This document shows positions 14,401 through 24,677 of a DNA stretch of 64,000 nt, in pieces. Position 1 is the first letter of the stretch. The number at the start of each line of letters is the position of its first letter. This DNA is from Mytilus galloprovincialis (Eukaryota > Mollusca > Bivalvia > Mytilida > Mytilidae), in assembly GCF_965363235.1 (NCBI RefSeq), contig NC_134840.1, forward strand, positions 60,382,793 through 60,446,792, read 5' to 3'. The translations under genes and the position numbers were made by a program. The notes beneath the pieces were generated by a model. That model was not told where the DNA came from. It made no database searches and saw only the letters and a program-made list of their open reading frames with translations.

Positions 14401-16594
14401 ATACAATTTTTCTTTTTTAAGGTTGAAACTAAAAATTGCCTTATTAAGTTGTTTTAAGATTTTTTAATCAATATTTCATGTATTAAGACACATAGAGCAA
14501 TAACAAAACCCAAACACATTCAACATGTCCAACACAATTATCAATTAAACATTTTCTTATAATCTCTTTAACTACATGGTGAATATAATGCAAATGCATT
14601 ATTTCCATTATTGATTTTAGTCACTTAACTTTGTTAATACATGTAATACATGTACATGAACATTTTCTAATATGATACCAGAACATTGTTAATGTCAAGA
14701 ACTAGAACACATTTTAATTCCAATTAAAAGCCAAAAAGGGCATATAGAAAATACATGTGTAAGGAAAAAGATTATTAAGCATAGAAACATAGAAATTAGA
14801 TATACAATCACAATTCATTTAGACTGTAATATAAAGCCATGAAAGCCCTTGGTTTATATATACAAGTAGTACAATGTACAAATGATGTATGTAATATTGT
14901 TACGTCATAAAAAAATATAACAATATTGTTACGTCATAAAAAAATATACACCTATTAACTCCTGTATTGACTTTAACATGTTAAATGAATTTTAAAACAG
15001 CAATAAGCACAATAAATTAAATATAAATTAAACAATTTTCAAAAGATGCATTTTAATGTGTGAATTACTTAGCTAGAATAATTCAAACATATATATATAT
15101 ATTGTCCAAAATGTTTTATTTCCAGTTTAATTACAAACAATTCTAATAATTTTTAACAAATGAGAACCAAAACATGAAAAAGTTGTGTTAAATTTTTGAA
15201 GCTGTTGGATTAAAATAGACTGAATTCAGTCTACAGAAATATACATTTGTACATTGTATCAGTATAATTATTTTACTATCTTTTGAACAATTACCTGAAT
15301 AATCAGTGGTGGATCCAGGATTTTACATAAGTGGGGGCCCACTGACTGCCTAAGAGGGGACCCGCTCCAGTCACGCTTCAGTGATTCTCTATATAAGCAA
15401 CTAAATATTTTCCAAAAAAGGGGGGACCCGGGCCCCAATCCCTAAATCCCCCTCTGATAATCCAGTATTTATATTTCACTCACTTCAATTGCTACATTTG
15501 GAGGACAATGACTGTAAAAGGGGGCTGTAATTATTTGAGTTACTTGAATAAAAGATATTTTTAAGTGTAATTAAGGGGGATCTTTTTTTAAGTTTTCAAA
15601 ACAGGACAAAATCATTAGAAAATTGTTGACTTATCCCAAATTGCACTGATTGTAAGCTCGGTATTTTATTGTTTTGGTCACTTTTTTCTTGACAAAGTAC
15701 CAGAATGTCTAACCACTAAGAAGGTAACTTGTCGAAAGCTATATTCAAGAGTCAAAAAGCAGTAATATGAAAGCAGTCTATTGTTTCCCATTTTTGATTC
15801 AGTACATAGACCAATAAAAGGGGACAATACAGCAGTTCCAGAATACAGCAGTTAGTTGAATTTGTCATGTGACTTCCATTACCATGTGTATGTGACCAAT
15901 ATGTAGGCATCGTCATTACCAACACATGTTGAGCAAACTCAAACTCATTTTAAAAACAAAATAAATATATGCCCACCTCAAATGGAATCACATCTTATTT
16001 TATCCTTCCTTTAGGATACTTCTGGAAATATTTTGCATCAATAAGCACAAAAAAGGTAGGACTTTGTAACTACGTAAAAATTTCTATCTGTCAATAAAAA
16101 AAAGTCCAGACGTAATTAATGGCTTCAGAGTTATGACGTCGTAGGAAGGCCTTGTCAGACGTCATAATTATTTGGACTTAAGATTACATACTTATGGGAC
16201 ATAAATTATTTCTATACTACCTTACAGAATCTGAAAGTGCTGGAAACTTTTAATAGAGCCGGGATAGTGGCACCTTTTTATCTGGTAAATGAAGTCATAC
16301 AGGCATGCGAAATCAACAATCTTTTCCAGTGTAAGACATGCTTCCAGAAATGTGGTACATCACTAAAGTATACATTGTATGTTCAAATGACATGTATTGT
16401 CAATACCCATTTTTGTACAACTTCGCTCTGATCAAGTTTTGTTGTAAATGTCCGTCATGCATGTTTATATAGTTTAATACCAAACCAAATCATTTAAAAC
16501 AACTAGAATAATAAGTGTGCAAACTTACGTCAGTTAATAAGAAATACTTACCAATTATGAGGAGGGCGGTGATGAGAAGAGTAAACCCGTTCAT
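2453..16594 (-). CDS. LAMP1: Lysosome-associated membrane glycoprotein (LAMP1/2-like)
   Basis: Heavily glycosylated type I protein of the lysosome limiting membrane. Coding exons, in transcript order: 16552-16594, 12615-12715, 9471-9672, 8618-8809, 5748-6139, 5059-5287, 3475-3645, 2453-2601. All junctions are GT-AG and phases agree; the total is 1479 nt, 492 aa. An in-frame TGA lies 3 nt before the ATG. Residues 1-15 form a signal peptide. Two luminal LAMP domains follow, each with the four-cysteine pattern (ACIM-like KPCIMM, GEC, YTC, EDC; then GTCLM, GDC, YKC, SEC). A Thr/Pro-rich hinge (about 185-275) separates them. One transmembrane helix (about 457-481, [20 protein letters not shown]) leads to a short tail ending GYEQV, the GYxx-hydrophobic lysosomal sorting signal. 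A single invertebrate gene may be ancestral to LAMP1 and LAMP2, so the symbol is approximate. Introns are filled with repeats. Confidence 0.93.
2679..3195. repeat. Tandem repeat, about 3 units of ~150-170 bp
   Basis: The phrase 'ttttccaagttata(aag)g' recurs at about 2690, 2853 and 3000, each time followed by 'cataact' and then 'tgcaagttttggtt'. The run ends in a (gaca)n stretch and 'aaaacttaatgccc'. The same family appears reversed at 58255-58690. It lies in LAMP intron 7. Confidence 0.7.
4136..4436 (+). repeat. ~300 bp interspersed element (ACAAGAATGTGTCC ... GGGGCATAAAAA)
   Basis: Begins 'aacaagaatgtgtccatag' and ends 'ctggggcataaaaa', with an internal run of GGACAGACGGACGGA-type sequence. 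Related copies are at 6795-7050 (same strand) and at 53797-54087 and 57915-58180 (opposite strand). It has no coding capacity and is probably a non-autonomous mobile element. Confidence 0.7.
5008..5056. other. 49 bp inverted repeat next to a LAMP splice donor
   Basis: The 24 bp arms 5008-5031 and 5033-5056 are inverted complements with one visible mismatch (TCAGC against GCCGA). The right arm ends one base from the LAMP exon 6 donor GT (5058-5057, minus strand), so the pre-mRNA could fold right at the 5' splice site. Confidence 0.75.
5263..5390. repeat. Perfect tandem duplication with 66 bp period across a LAMP splice acceptor
   Basis: Bases 5263-5324 are repeated exactly at 5329-5390 with a 4 bp spacer. 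The unit holds the first 25 nt of LAMP exon 6 and its 3' splice site (acceptor AG at 5289-5288). A second, upstream copy of the acceptor therefore exists at 5355-5354. Exact identity points to a recent event or an assembly artefact. Confidence 0.95.
6795..7050 (+). repeat. Second copy of the ACAAGAATGTGTCC ... GGGCATAAAA element
   Basis: Same start and same end as the copy at 4136-4436 but more diverged. It lies in LAMP intron 4, in the same orientation. It is followed by AT-rich sequence to 8000 with no visible gene, including a poly(A) run near 7869-7895. Confidence 0.65.
8030..8200 (+). repeat. Interspersed repeat shared with 45284-45440
   Basis: The phrase 'aaaaactttggttttagtg' and the downstream 'acatcatt', 'gttgag' and 'tattgatattcagcactgc' recur in the same order at 45284-45440. 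Function unknown; there is no open frame worth reporting. Confidence 0.5.
8231..8390. mobile_element. MITE-like element with ~28 bp terminal inverted repeats
   Basis: The left end 'aggat...aacttaattcatatagt' and right end 'actatttgaattaagtttt...atcct' are inverted complements. The ~160 bp element contains C-rich runs and no open frame. It lies in LAMP intron 4, just before exon 4 on the genomic strand. No clear target-site duplication was seen. Confidence 0.55.
9960..11033. repeat. Satellite-like tandem array, ~165 bp monomer, 5-6 units
   Basis: 'aacaacacttggtca' or a variant recurs near 10117, 10250, 10422, 10589 and 10751. Each is followed by 'ggaacattca', 'catgtttggttt' and 'cagtggttctct'. 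The array ends in 'gccaagtgatgagaaaagct'. That same end appears reversed at 63949-64000. Located in LAMP intron 2. Confidence 0.8.
11075..11310 (+). repeat. Mussel-type interspersed repeat (AATGTGTCAAAGAGACAACAACC)
   Basis: Starts with 'atggggaatgtgtcaaagag' and continues to 'ggccagaggctcc'. A reversed fragment of the same family is at 37655-37740. This type is familiar to me from mytilid sequences, but no search was run. Confidence 0.6.
11311..12420 (-). mobile_element. Retroelement-like fossil, family uncertain
   Basis: Less AT-rich than its surroundings. It carries a minus-strand frame (12171-12416) with motifs such as [15 protein letters not shown] and [16 protein letters not shown], which resemble, from memory, the C-terminal part of retroelement polymerase ORFs in bivalves. 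It looks partial and old. No terminal repeats were recognised. It could also be part of the repeat immediately before it. Confidence 0.35.
13036..13182 (+). repeat. GGGCCCC-type interspersed repeat, copy 1
   Basis: Ends 'aatttctggatctgccactg' after 'gggaatcactgacgcatgac' and a run of GGGCCCCC. Related copies are at 13660-13775, 15304-15470 (reversed) and 17340-17486 (diverged). Probably a non-autonomous element. Confidence 0.55.
13660..13775 (+). repeat. GGGCCCC-type interspersed repeat, copy 2
   Basis: Same closing phrase 'aaaatttctggatctgccactg'-like end as copy 1, with a degraded centre. Beyond it, 13776-14890 is AT-rich LAMP intron 1 sequence in which I see no gene. Confidence 0.5.
14893..14948. 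repeat. 27 bp direct repeat, 29 bp period
   Basis: AATATTGTTACGTCATAAAA and the bases that follow occur twice, 14893-14919 and 14922-14948, identically. Each unit holds TTACGTCA, a CRE/ATF-like octamer. Located in LAMP intron 1. Confidence 0.85.
15304..15470 (-). repeat. GGGCCCC-type interspersed repeat, copy 3 (reversed)
   Basis: Starts 'agtggtggatccaggatttt' and contains 'cagtcacgcttcagtgattc', the reverse of the phrases in the copies at 13036 and 13660. Confidence 0.55.
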
Positions 16595-16800
16595 TTTTCA
16601 GAATGATGTTGAAATGTAAATTTTAAGGATCTAGAAAACCTATAACAAAAAGAAAAGTATGTAATACAAATTCTTAGACTGTTCTATTGTATTTCAGTGA
16701 CACACAAGGCAATAATAAGTGTCAATGCTTACCAAATATATCAATAATAATCTCAATGAATCCCAATCACCTGCCGCTCATACGGATCATATGACTTCGT
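16595..16800 (-). other. LAMP 5' UTR with a short leader intron (inferred)
   Basis: A good acceptor (TTGTTATAG) at 16640-16641 and a strong donor (G|GTAAGC, GT at 16732-16731) on the minus strand suggest a 5' UTR intron of about 93 bp. This implies a non-coding first exon from 16733 to roughly 16790-16800. Inferred from splice-site quality only; the transcription start is not fixed. Confidence 0.5.
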
Positions 16801-16808
16801 CATGTGAC
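16799..16808 (+). promoter_or_regulatory. MiT/TFE-type E-box (GTCATGTGAC) in the LAMP/COPS9 divergent promoter
   Basis: GTCATGTGAC is one base from the CLEAR consensus GTCACGTGAC bound by TFEB, and it contains the MITF M-box core TCATGTG. It sits at the expected upstream edge of LAMP and about 235 bp before the COPS9 ATG. A second exact copy is at 15864-15873 in LAMP intron 1, and GTCACATGAT is at 18564-18573 in COPS9 intron 1. TFEB control of LAMP genes is established in vertebrates; activity here is inferred. Confidence 0.5.
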
Positions 16809-17043
16809 CTTGACTTTACTGAAATTATTTCGTAAAGTGTTCATCAATATACATTAAAACAATCCTTTTTCTGAATTTGAAATTATTAAGGATAATCATA
16901 ATTTCTTATATGAGTATATAAAAAGTTAATTAACGTATATTGGTACATAATCGACAGTTCTTTGTATCTTGTTCATATGACTGATTTAGAAATTTACAAA
17001 CACGATAAATTTACACTTTAATGTAAATTTCAGGACAACAATC

Positions 17044-20000
17044 ATGAAACCGTCAATTGTAGCTGTTGATGAAATGTTTCCTGAGGGAGCAGGACCTTAC
17101 ATGGACATTGAAGAAGTAATAAGCAATATATCAATCCTAATTATTGAGAAAGAAATAAGTATTGCTGCCCTCATTTGTTCATAAATCTGATATTTCGAGT
17201 TTAAGATATGGCACAAAAATATGCACCTGAAAATTATTTGGTGAATATAGGTATCTTGTTTTGTTACCCTCATTGAAGCAATTGTTACATTGGTAACACA
17301 CATGGAAGTTTAATAACTGATATAAAACCTGGCCAGATGCAGCCATTATAAAAAGGGAGTTCCCAACCCAAGATAAAATGGGGGGATCCAACCTTATGTC
17401 CCTATTCAAATGCATTGGTCCGACATTCAAAAAGAGGGAGGGTTCCAACCCCTCCACCAAATCCCACCCCCTCTGAATCCGCCACCTTACAATACCTGCT
17501 ATGACCATATCTGCTGCAAACTGGGCTATATATTCAGTTGCACATTTTGAACTTTTGTGATGTCCAGTTATGGCGGACAAATAGTGATAAGGTGTATGGT
17601 GGATAAATTTGCATACAAGTGGAAATACGTCTATTGACATTGTACAACAATCATTTCTCTTGTGGCATCAGACATTTTCTATTTTGACCTCAAAATTTTA
17701 CGGAAACCTTTGTGATTCCAAGTTATGACAGACATATAGCGATAAGGTATATTTAGACTGATCACATAAGTGATTTTCCTTTGCAATACTAGCAAATTTG
17801 TTATTCTTTCTGGAAAGGAATTTCAACTAGCTGTAATAATTATAATTTTCCGCGTTTCGAAGTATAGAGGAAAATTATTGTACTAACGGTTCTTTCAATA
17901 TATGTACATGATGTATGGACACGTGATATTAATTGTAGTATCACATGAATGGCTATTTTTGGCGGGTTAATTTCCCTATCAGACCATTCTCTCGCCAACT
18001 TCGAACTGGTCAAGTTCAGATTTAATGTTGGTTCATTATTGTTTGATTTTTTCTTGTTTTTTGTACTAGATATTGGTATTTTTGTTTGCTATTACACATT
18101 TTGATGATATTTTGTTTATGTAAACATAAGCTAATTTTCAGTATTGTCCAAGTACACCTCTCGAGACGATCTTCCAAGCATTAGGGTTTGGACACAGGTT
18201 TCCATAACGACTAAGGTAACTTGGTTGTTGGTTTTTCCTGGCAGGCGGGTTCATTTATGACGGAGTCAATGTTTTCATTTTGTATTGAAAGCATTGTTTA
18301 TATGTATATACATGTATATATTATTGCAAAATATTATGTTTGTTTTGATAGATTATAATAAAATCCGGTGTCGACTCCTTCTAGTCTTGTGGGCGTACGG
18401 CAATTATAAATTGTGTTTGATATATTTATTGTTATATATAAGTATAGTGTGTACCTCATTTTACTGTCAAATTAAGTGACTCATTAAGCACATGGATTCA
18501 CTTGACAGCTTTGATGTCAAAAACACTGTTAATTAACAACCAATAATGTAAGTTAAGTTAAAGGTCACATGATTTGTTTATTTCAAAGTTGTTTAACAAA
18601 AAAAACTGTCTGATTTAAAATATAACTTAAGTAATAAAATAAGGCCTAAATTTAGATGGGAAAAGGTTTGTTCTTCTTCAATTCAGGCCATGAGTCTCAT
18701 GACCTTCATTTTCATAGGTTGACAGGTGTGTGACCAGTGTTATGGTAGAATCAATAACAACTCAAATTATTGCAAAATCAAAGTAGAACAGCTGGCTATA
18801 ACTGTAGACCAATTGGACCTATTTATGAAAAGCTTTAAATCAAAGATAAAATTTAGGCCTTCCAACTCTGCCCATAATGAAACAAAAAGTAAATCCCCCT
18901 AAATTAAGGCAACTCCCTGAATAATAAAGGAAATGAGATAAATCATCCCACTGTAATTAAGCCGAAGTGTTCTCCTCAGGGCCTCTTGGCATCAGGGTAA
19001 TGTGATGCTATAATCTTAAATGTGATGCTATCTGAAGTGGTTTTCTTATAGATTTATCATTATGTTATGGATGTGATGCTATAATTTTTAGAATTAAGAT
19101 GGTATTTCAATTTCCTCTGTTTACCAGGATGCTAAATGTAATATCTGGGGAGAACACTGAAAGGCCCACCTAAGTATGGAATGAATTTAAATATAGCCTT
19201 TTCAAAAGTGGGGTGAGCCTTGCTTCCTTTCAGTGCATTACCTGATTAATTCATTCCGAAATATAACACAAATAGAATTGTTCATGTACATTGTTGTTGT
19301 ATTAATCTTGCAAAGGGACAGAATAATTAAAATTGATGAGCTCAAGCATAAATTTATAATTTCGATCCCATGATTAACCATATTCAGCATGAATGGTATT
19401 TAACCATTTTAACATTTTATAACATTAGCTTTATTGTAAGGCAATTTTATCAAAATGAAATTACTTAGGCTCAGCTCTGCATCCTTGGTAGTCTGTTTAT
19501 TTCCAAACTGAACTGTATTTTAAAGTAAAAAGTCTTTCCTTTATTCAAATGAAACATTTTTAGCAGTCATGTGCAAAATCACAGAACATTAAATGATTTG
19601 AACTGTCAAAACAGGGTTTTCACTAATAAATAAATGGTTCATCCCTCCAAAATGGTGTCCCAAGGGAAATAACTCAAACTCATATTTTGTCATTCAAATT
19701 GATTGCTAATTTGATACTTCTGCATTTTTCAGGCTGGAGGTTCTAGTGCTCTTCTGATGGATTTGGCAGCAAATGAAAAATCTGTCCATGCTGACTTTTA
19801 TAATGGTAAGATTTGATTTGTATTTCATGTACTATACTTTATTTTATTTACACTGATTGAAAAGAGATGCTGATTCCAAATTATTTGTATTTCATACCTT
19901 ATTGTTTACATTGATTGAATTTAGTTGTACATGTATCTTTTAATCAGCATCATGCAAGTATCATCCGTATGATGATAGTATTTAATCCAATAGAGGATCT

Positions 20001-21063
20001 GTTATGGGCAAATTAGTACAATAGTATATGCATGTACAATACAAAAAAAAACAGCTTGAATATGGAAATAGTATAAAATAATCATGGTGTTCAGTGTTTG
20101 CTGACCATGCACTGGAAGCAACATTATATCTGTTATGTAAAAACTTTGAATTCTTCTAGTGTCTGATACAGTTGAAAAAAATATGATAGTATCTGCAAGA
20201 GTCACTAAGGGTGTGTACTAAACTAAACATTCAACTAAAAAAGCAACTATATGAATAAAAACAAAAGATAAATATGTATTATATATTCCTCCTTGTTGCT
20301 GATGCACTTGTACAAGAATACTTAAAAGTTATCCAAATATTTGTATTGCTGCTTATTATCTTGACAAATTTTAAATCACTGTGTTTATCTCATAGTGTAT
20401 GCTATATAGATATAGGAAGATGTGGTGTGAGTGCCAATGAGACAACTCTCCATCCAAATAACAATTTTAAAAAAGTAAACCATTATAGGTCAATGTACGG
20501 CCTCCAACACGGAGCCTTGGCTCACACCGAACAACAAGCTATAAAGGGCCCAAAAATTACTAGTGTAAAACCATTCAAACGGGAAAACGAACGAAGCCTT
20601 GAAGTTTGAAGGTGCTTGATCATGATTTGACAGTCAACCATAAAATTTTAAAACTAAATATGCTACTTCTCTTTGCATGCCGCATTTATGGTACAGAACC
20701 AATATTGTTTGGATCAAATTGAGAATTATCTTTTTGAAAAAAGAATTGTTCTGCTTTAAATATGTATTAAAGGAGGATTTATTGTCAGATATTTGATTTT
20801 ATATACATTTGCATGAGAATTGACTGTAATTCGAAAGAATTTTGTGAAAAATAAGATTTTTTTTGTCATCAAATGAGTATGTGTAAGACAGATGAAGTTT
20901 ATGAGTTGCTATTCACTAGTTGCTTTCTGGTCAGGAAATGTGCATACATCATTTTCAGTTTGATTACCCTGGCCAGCAAAATAGATTAATTTTCTGCAAC
21001 TTTTTATGAATTTTTTTAATTTCAGATTTTGATGATCTATTTGATGATGAAGATTTATCATGA
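17044..21063 (+). CDS. COPS9: COP9 signalosome complex subunit 9 (CSNAP / MYEOV2)
   Basis: Smallest subunit of the COP9 signalosome, the complex that removes NEDD8 from cullin-RING ubiquitin ligases. Exons: 17044-17115, 19733-19805, 21026-21063; all junctions are GT-AG, phases 0 then 1, 183 nt, 60 aa (human 57). The protein starts [20 protein letters not shown], continues with [20 protein letters not shown] and ends in the acidic, phenylalanine-containing tail [12 protein letters not shown], which anchors the subunit in the complex in human. It matches the human protein along its whole length as I remember it. The first exon follows an acceptor-like 'aatgtaaatttcag' (ending 17033), so a 5' UTR intron is possible. 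The gene is divergent from LAMP and probably shares its promoter. Confidence 0.93.
17340..17486 (-). repeat. GGGCCCC-type interspersed repeat, diverged copy
   Basis: 'ccccctctgaatccgccacc' at the end and G/C-rich runs within it link this to the family at 13036, 13660 and 15304. It lies in COPS9 intron 1. Confidence 0.4.
17540..17750 (+). mobile_element. Partial copies of a TA-flanked MITE (see 40657-40835)
   Basis: Two right ends, 'ggacaaatagtgataaggtg' (about 17575-17594) and 'gacatatagcgataaggtat' (about 17729-17748), match the end of the MITE at 40657-40835. The second also shares its body ('ggcatcagacattttctatt', 'tcaaaattttac'). Confidence 0.55.
18967..19160. mobile_element. MITE-like element with AGTGTTCTCCYCAG terminal inverted repeats
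   Basis: The left end AGTGTTCTCCTCAGGG and right end CTGGGGAGAACACT are inverted complements with one mismatch. The interior has three 'gtgatgcta' repeats. 'cctggggagaacactg' also occurs at 44474-44489 at one edge of a DNA-transposon copy. It lies in COPS9 intron 1, and nothing coding was seen around it. Confidence 0.6.
20405..20590 (+). repeat. SINE-like mussel repeat (AAGATGTGGTNTGANTGCCAATGAGACAAC)
   Basis: Contains 'gccaatgagacaactctcca', 'ataggtcaatgtacggcc' and 'aagctataaagggccc', phrases I recall from abundant mytilid repeats. Fragments are at 25440-25530, 29050-29110, 37920-37975 (reversed) and 52340-52392. Located in COPS9 intron 2. No A/B box promoter could be established by eye. 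Confidence 0.6.
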
Positions 21064-21737
21064 AGACCATGCTGTTTAACAAATACTAAACAAGATCTGC
21101 CTTTTAAAATGTTATAGAACATATTAATGTCATCCATGTACTACACCAAGTACTATAAGCATTCATTGTCATGTCACAAAACATATGTGTTTTTATTGTA
21201 TTGAATATGTGCTATATTAAATAGTTTTTACTTAAAAGAAAATGACTGCTTGTTTTATGCCCCTGACATTAAGTGGTTTATCAAATTTTAAAATATAAAG
21301 CTGATAAATGGTATGCTGTTGAAAAAGGATCACCTATCCCACAATAAAAAAAAATTACTATATAGATAAACTGAAAGGATGTATGTAAAGAATCCTAGAT
21401 CCTGCATATGTTGGAAGTTATTTCATTAAATGAATGATTACAGCATAATATTGGTTAATATTGGTGTTCTCTTTTCAGTCTCATCTAAGCCATGCTCATT
21501 TCTGCACTGAATTATTGGAAATTTTGAATAGTGAACATTTAAAACCACCAATAGCAATGCAGGACTAAATAACTCACATACATTGTCATAACATATAAAA
21601 TTGCTATGAAACAAGGAAAATTCAATGGGTTTCACTTTCCTTCATATTGTTAAGCTTGTACAGATAAATTTTATATTTTCCTTTATATATATATAAATAG
21701 CCTATTGCCTACAGCATCAGAGAAACACCTAATTACA
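21064..21737 (+). other. COPS9 3' UTR / flank
   Basis: AT-rich with no gene visible. The COPS9 transcript presumably ends here; 'ttaaatag' and 'attgaatatgtgctatatta' near 21200 show no unambiguous poly(A) signal. Confidence 0.35.
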
Positions 21738-24540
21738 ACAAGAGTGCACACATTGAAATGTGTCGCCTTCTTTACTTACCATCATGACATGGCATTGGTT
21801 GTATGTTGATAGTCCTAAATATAAACCTTTACTATTAAGTATCACATAAACTTAACACGAGAAAATGTGGTCAAGGTAAGCTTACCAAACAAGAAATACA
21901 TGTACACCTTATAATCATTCAATTCACCAAATATAGTAGATCTATTGGTTATAGTTTCTGATGAGCAGACAAACAAGAAAACTAAACATTGACCATTGAT
22001 CCATGAAAATGAGGTCAAGGTCAGATGAACCATGCCAGACAGACTTGTACACCTTCAATCAATCTACTAGTAAATATTAAATAAAGTTGACCTATTGCTT
22101 ATAGTTTCTAAGAAACAAACCTAACCATAAAAATTATCATTGACCAATGAACTATGAAAATAAGGTCAAAGTCAGATGATATCTGCCAGAGAGACAAATA
22201 TACCTCAAAATCCTTCCATACAATAAATATAGTTGCCCTATTGCTGATAGTTTTAAGGAAAGAGATCTACCACAAAAACTTAACTCTGAGCAATGAACCA
22301 TGAAAATGAGGTCAAGGTCAAATCAATCTGCAAGACTGACATGTAACTTTTTGTTCATTATAAAATATTTCCATATACCAAATATATTTGACCTCTTGCA
22401 TAAAGTATTTTAAAAAAGCCAAAAACACAATAACTTTACTTAGCCCCAGAACCATGAAAATTAGGTCAAGGTCAGATGACACCTGCCAGTTGGACATCAT
22501 TCCATACACCAAATATAGTAGACCTATTGCTTATAGTAACTGCTATATGAACTTGACAATGAAAACTTAACCTTGTTCACTGATCCATGAAAAGAGGTTA
22601 AGGTCAAATGAAAACTGTCTGACGTGCATGAGGACCATGCAATGTATGCACATTCTAAATATAGTCATCCCATTACTCATAATAAAACAGAAATTAACAT
22701 TAAATTTTTTTTTATCAAGTAGTGGATGAACTATGAAAATGAGGTCAAGGACATGGACATATGACAGAAGAAATCTACAAAACATAATGATAAGACATCT
22801 ATATACAAAGTATGACGCATCCAGGTTTGTAAAATACAAAGCTTTTAGGAAGTGAGCGAACACCGCCACTGCCAGATCACTATCCTTATGCCAAGCTTTC
22901 TGCAACAGAAGTCTTAGTCTCAACAAAAACTGAACATTAACCAATGAACCATAAACATGAGATCAAGTTCAGATGAATCCAGCTAGACAGCATGTATTGG
23001 TACACGAAGTAATCATTCCATACACCAAATATAGTTGACCTATGCCTTATACCGTAGTATCTGAGAAATGAATAAAACAATGTACAACAAAAACTTGAAA
23101 CCTGCCTTCCTAATATCATTCCATACACCAACTAAAGTGGTCCTGTTGCTTATAGTATCTTAGAAGTAGACCAAACCACAAAAACTTAACATTGTCCAAT
23201 GAATCTTGAAAAATATCAGATGTACACCTTACAATCAAACCATATACCAAATACAGCTGATCTATTGCTTATAGCATCTGAGAAAAAGACCAAACCATAA
23301 AAAACATGAAAATGAGGTCAAGGTCAGATGAAACCTGCAAGTAGGACATGTACACTTACAATCATTCCATACCACCAATATAGTGGACCGAATTGACCAC
23401 AAAAAGGACAAGGTTCACTTATGGCACAAATTGGCCTAAATCATCAATTTTCTCACAAGAGTGCACACGCTGAAATGTCTCGCTTCTATACTAATCATTG
23501 ATATTATGTTGATCGTCCTATGTAAAAAGCTAAGCTTTATAACAACTGTACCATAAACTTAACATTAACCAAGATAACTAAACAAAGACCAATGAACCTT
23601 GAAAATGAAGTCAAGGTCAGATGAACCATGCCAGGCAGACATGTACAACTAACAATGCTTCTATACAACATATATAGTTGACCTATTACTTATAGTTCAA
23701 GAAAAATAGACCAAAACACAAAAACTTAACACTGTGCAATGAACCGTGAAAATGAGGTCACGGTCAAATAAAACCTGCGCGACTGACATAAAGATCATTA
23801 AATATTTCCATACACCAAATATAGTTGACCTATGGCATATAGTATTAGATAAAAAGACCAAAACTCAAAAACTTAACTTTGACCACTGAACCATGAAAAT
23901 GAGGTCAAGGTCACATGACATCTGCCCGCTAGACATGTACACCTTACAATCATTCCATACAACAAATATAGTAGACCTATTGCATATAGTATGAGAACAA
24001 CAGACCAAAACACAAAAATTCAACTATAACCACTGAACCATGAAAATGAGGTCAAGGTCAGATGACAACTGCCAGTTGGACATGTACACCTTACAGTCCT
24101 TCCATACACCGAATATACTAGCCCTATTGCTTATAGTATCTGAGATATGGACTTGACCACCAAAACTTAACCTTGTTCACTGATCCATGAAATGAGGTCG
24201 AGGTCAAGTGAAAACTGTCTGACAGACATGAGGACCTTGCAAGGTACGCACATATCAAATATAGTTATCCTATTACTTATAATAAGAGAGAATTCAACAT
24301 TACAAAAAATTTGAACTTTTTTTTCAAGTGGTCACTGAACCATGAAAATGAGGTCAAGGACATTGGACATGTGACTGACGGAAACTTCGTATCATGAGGC
24401 ATCTATATACAAAGTATGAAGCATCCAGGTCTTCCACCTTCTAAAATATAAAGCTTTTAAGAAGTTAGCTATCGCTGTCGCCGCCGGATCACTATCCCTA
24501 TGTCGAGCTTTCTGCAACAAAAGTTGCAGGCTCGACAATA
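21738..24540. repeat. Satellite array, ~147-155 bp monomer, with nuclear-receptor-type motifs
   Basis: Roughly 16 diverged monomers, each with 'accatgaaaatgaggtcaag', a phrase like 'gacatgtacaccttacaat', then 'ccatacaccaaatatagt' and 'cctattgcttatagtat'. A higher-order pattern is visible: 'acaagagtgcacac..tgaaatgt' opens two blocks (21738 and 23455), and each block ends in a long unit with 'gcatccaggt', 'aagcttttaagaagt' and 'gctttctgcaac'. Exact AGGTCAAGGTCA occurs at 22012, 22309, 22463, 23315, 23902 and 24049; the last two are exactly 147 bp apart. Spurious open frames cross the array and are not genes. Confidence 0.85.
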
Positions 24541-24677
24541 AAACACCGAAAATTTCGCAATTTGTTTTGTAAATGGGTCTATTTGAAAAGCCTTAAATCT
24601 AAATAAATAAATTTGTTTCATAAAAGTACATAATATTCTACATTTTATCATAATTTGATGATTTTGTGCAATTTTCA

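Noticed and set aside
21738-24540. CRISPR-like regular spacing in the tandem array
   Set aside because: Units are 147-155 bp, diverged along their whole length, with no short identical repeats and unique spacers; the genome is eukaryotic.
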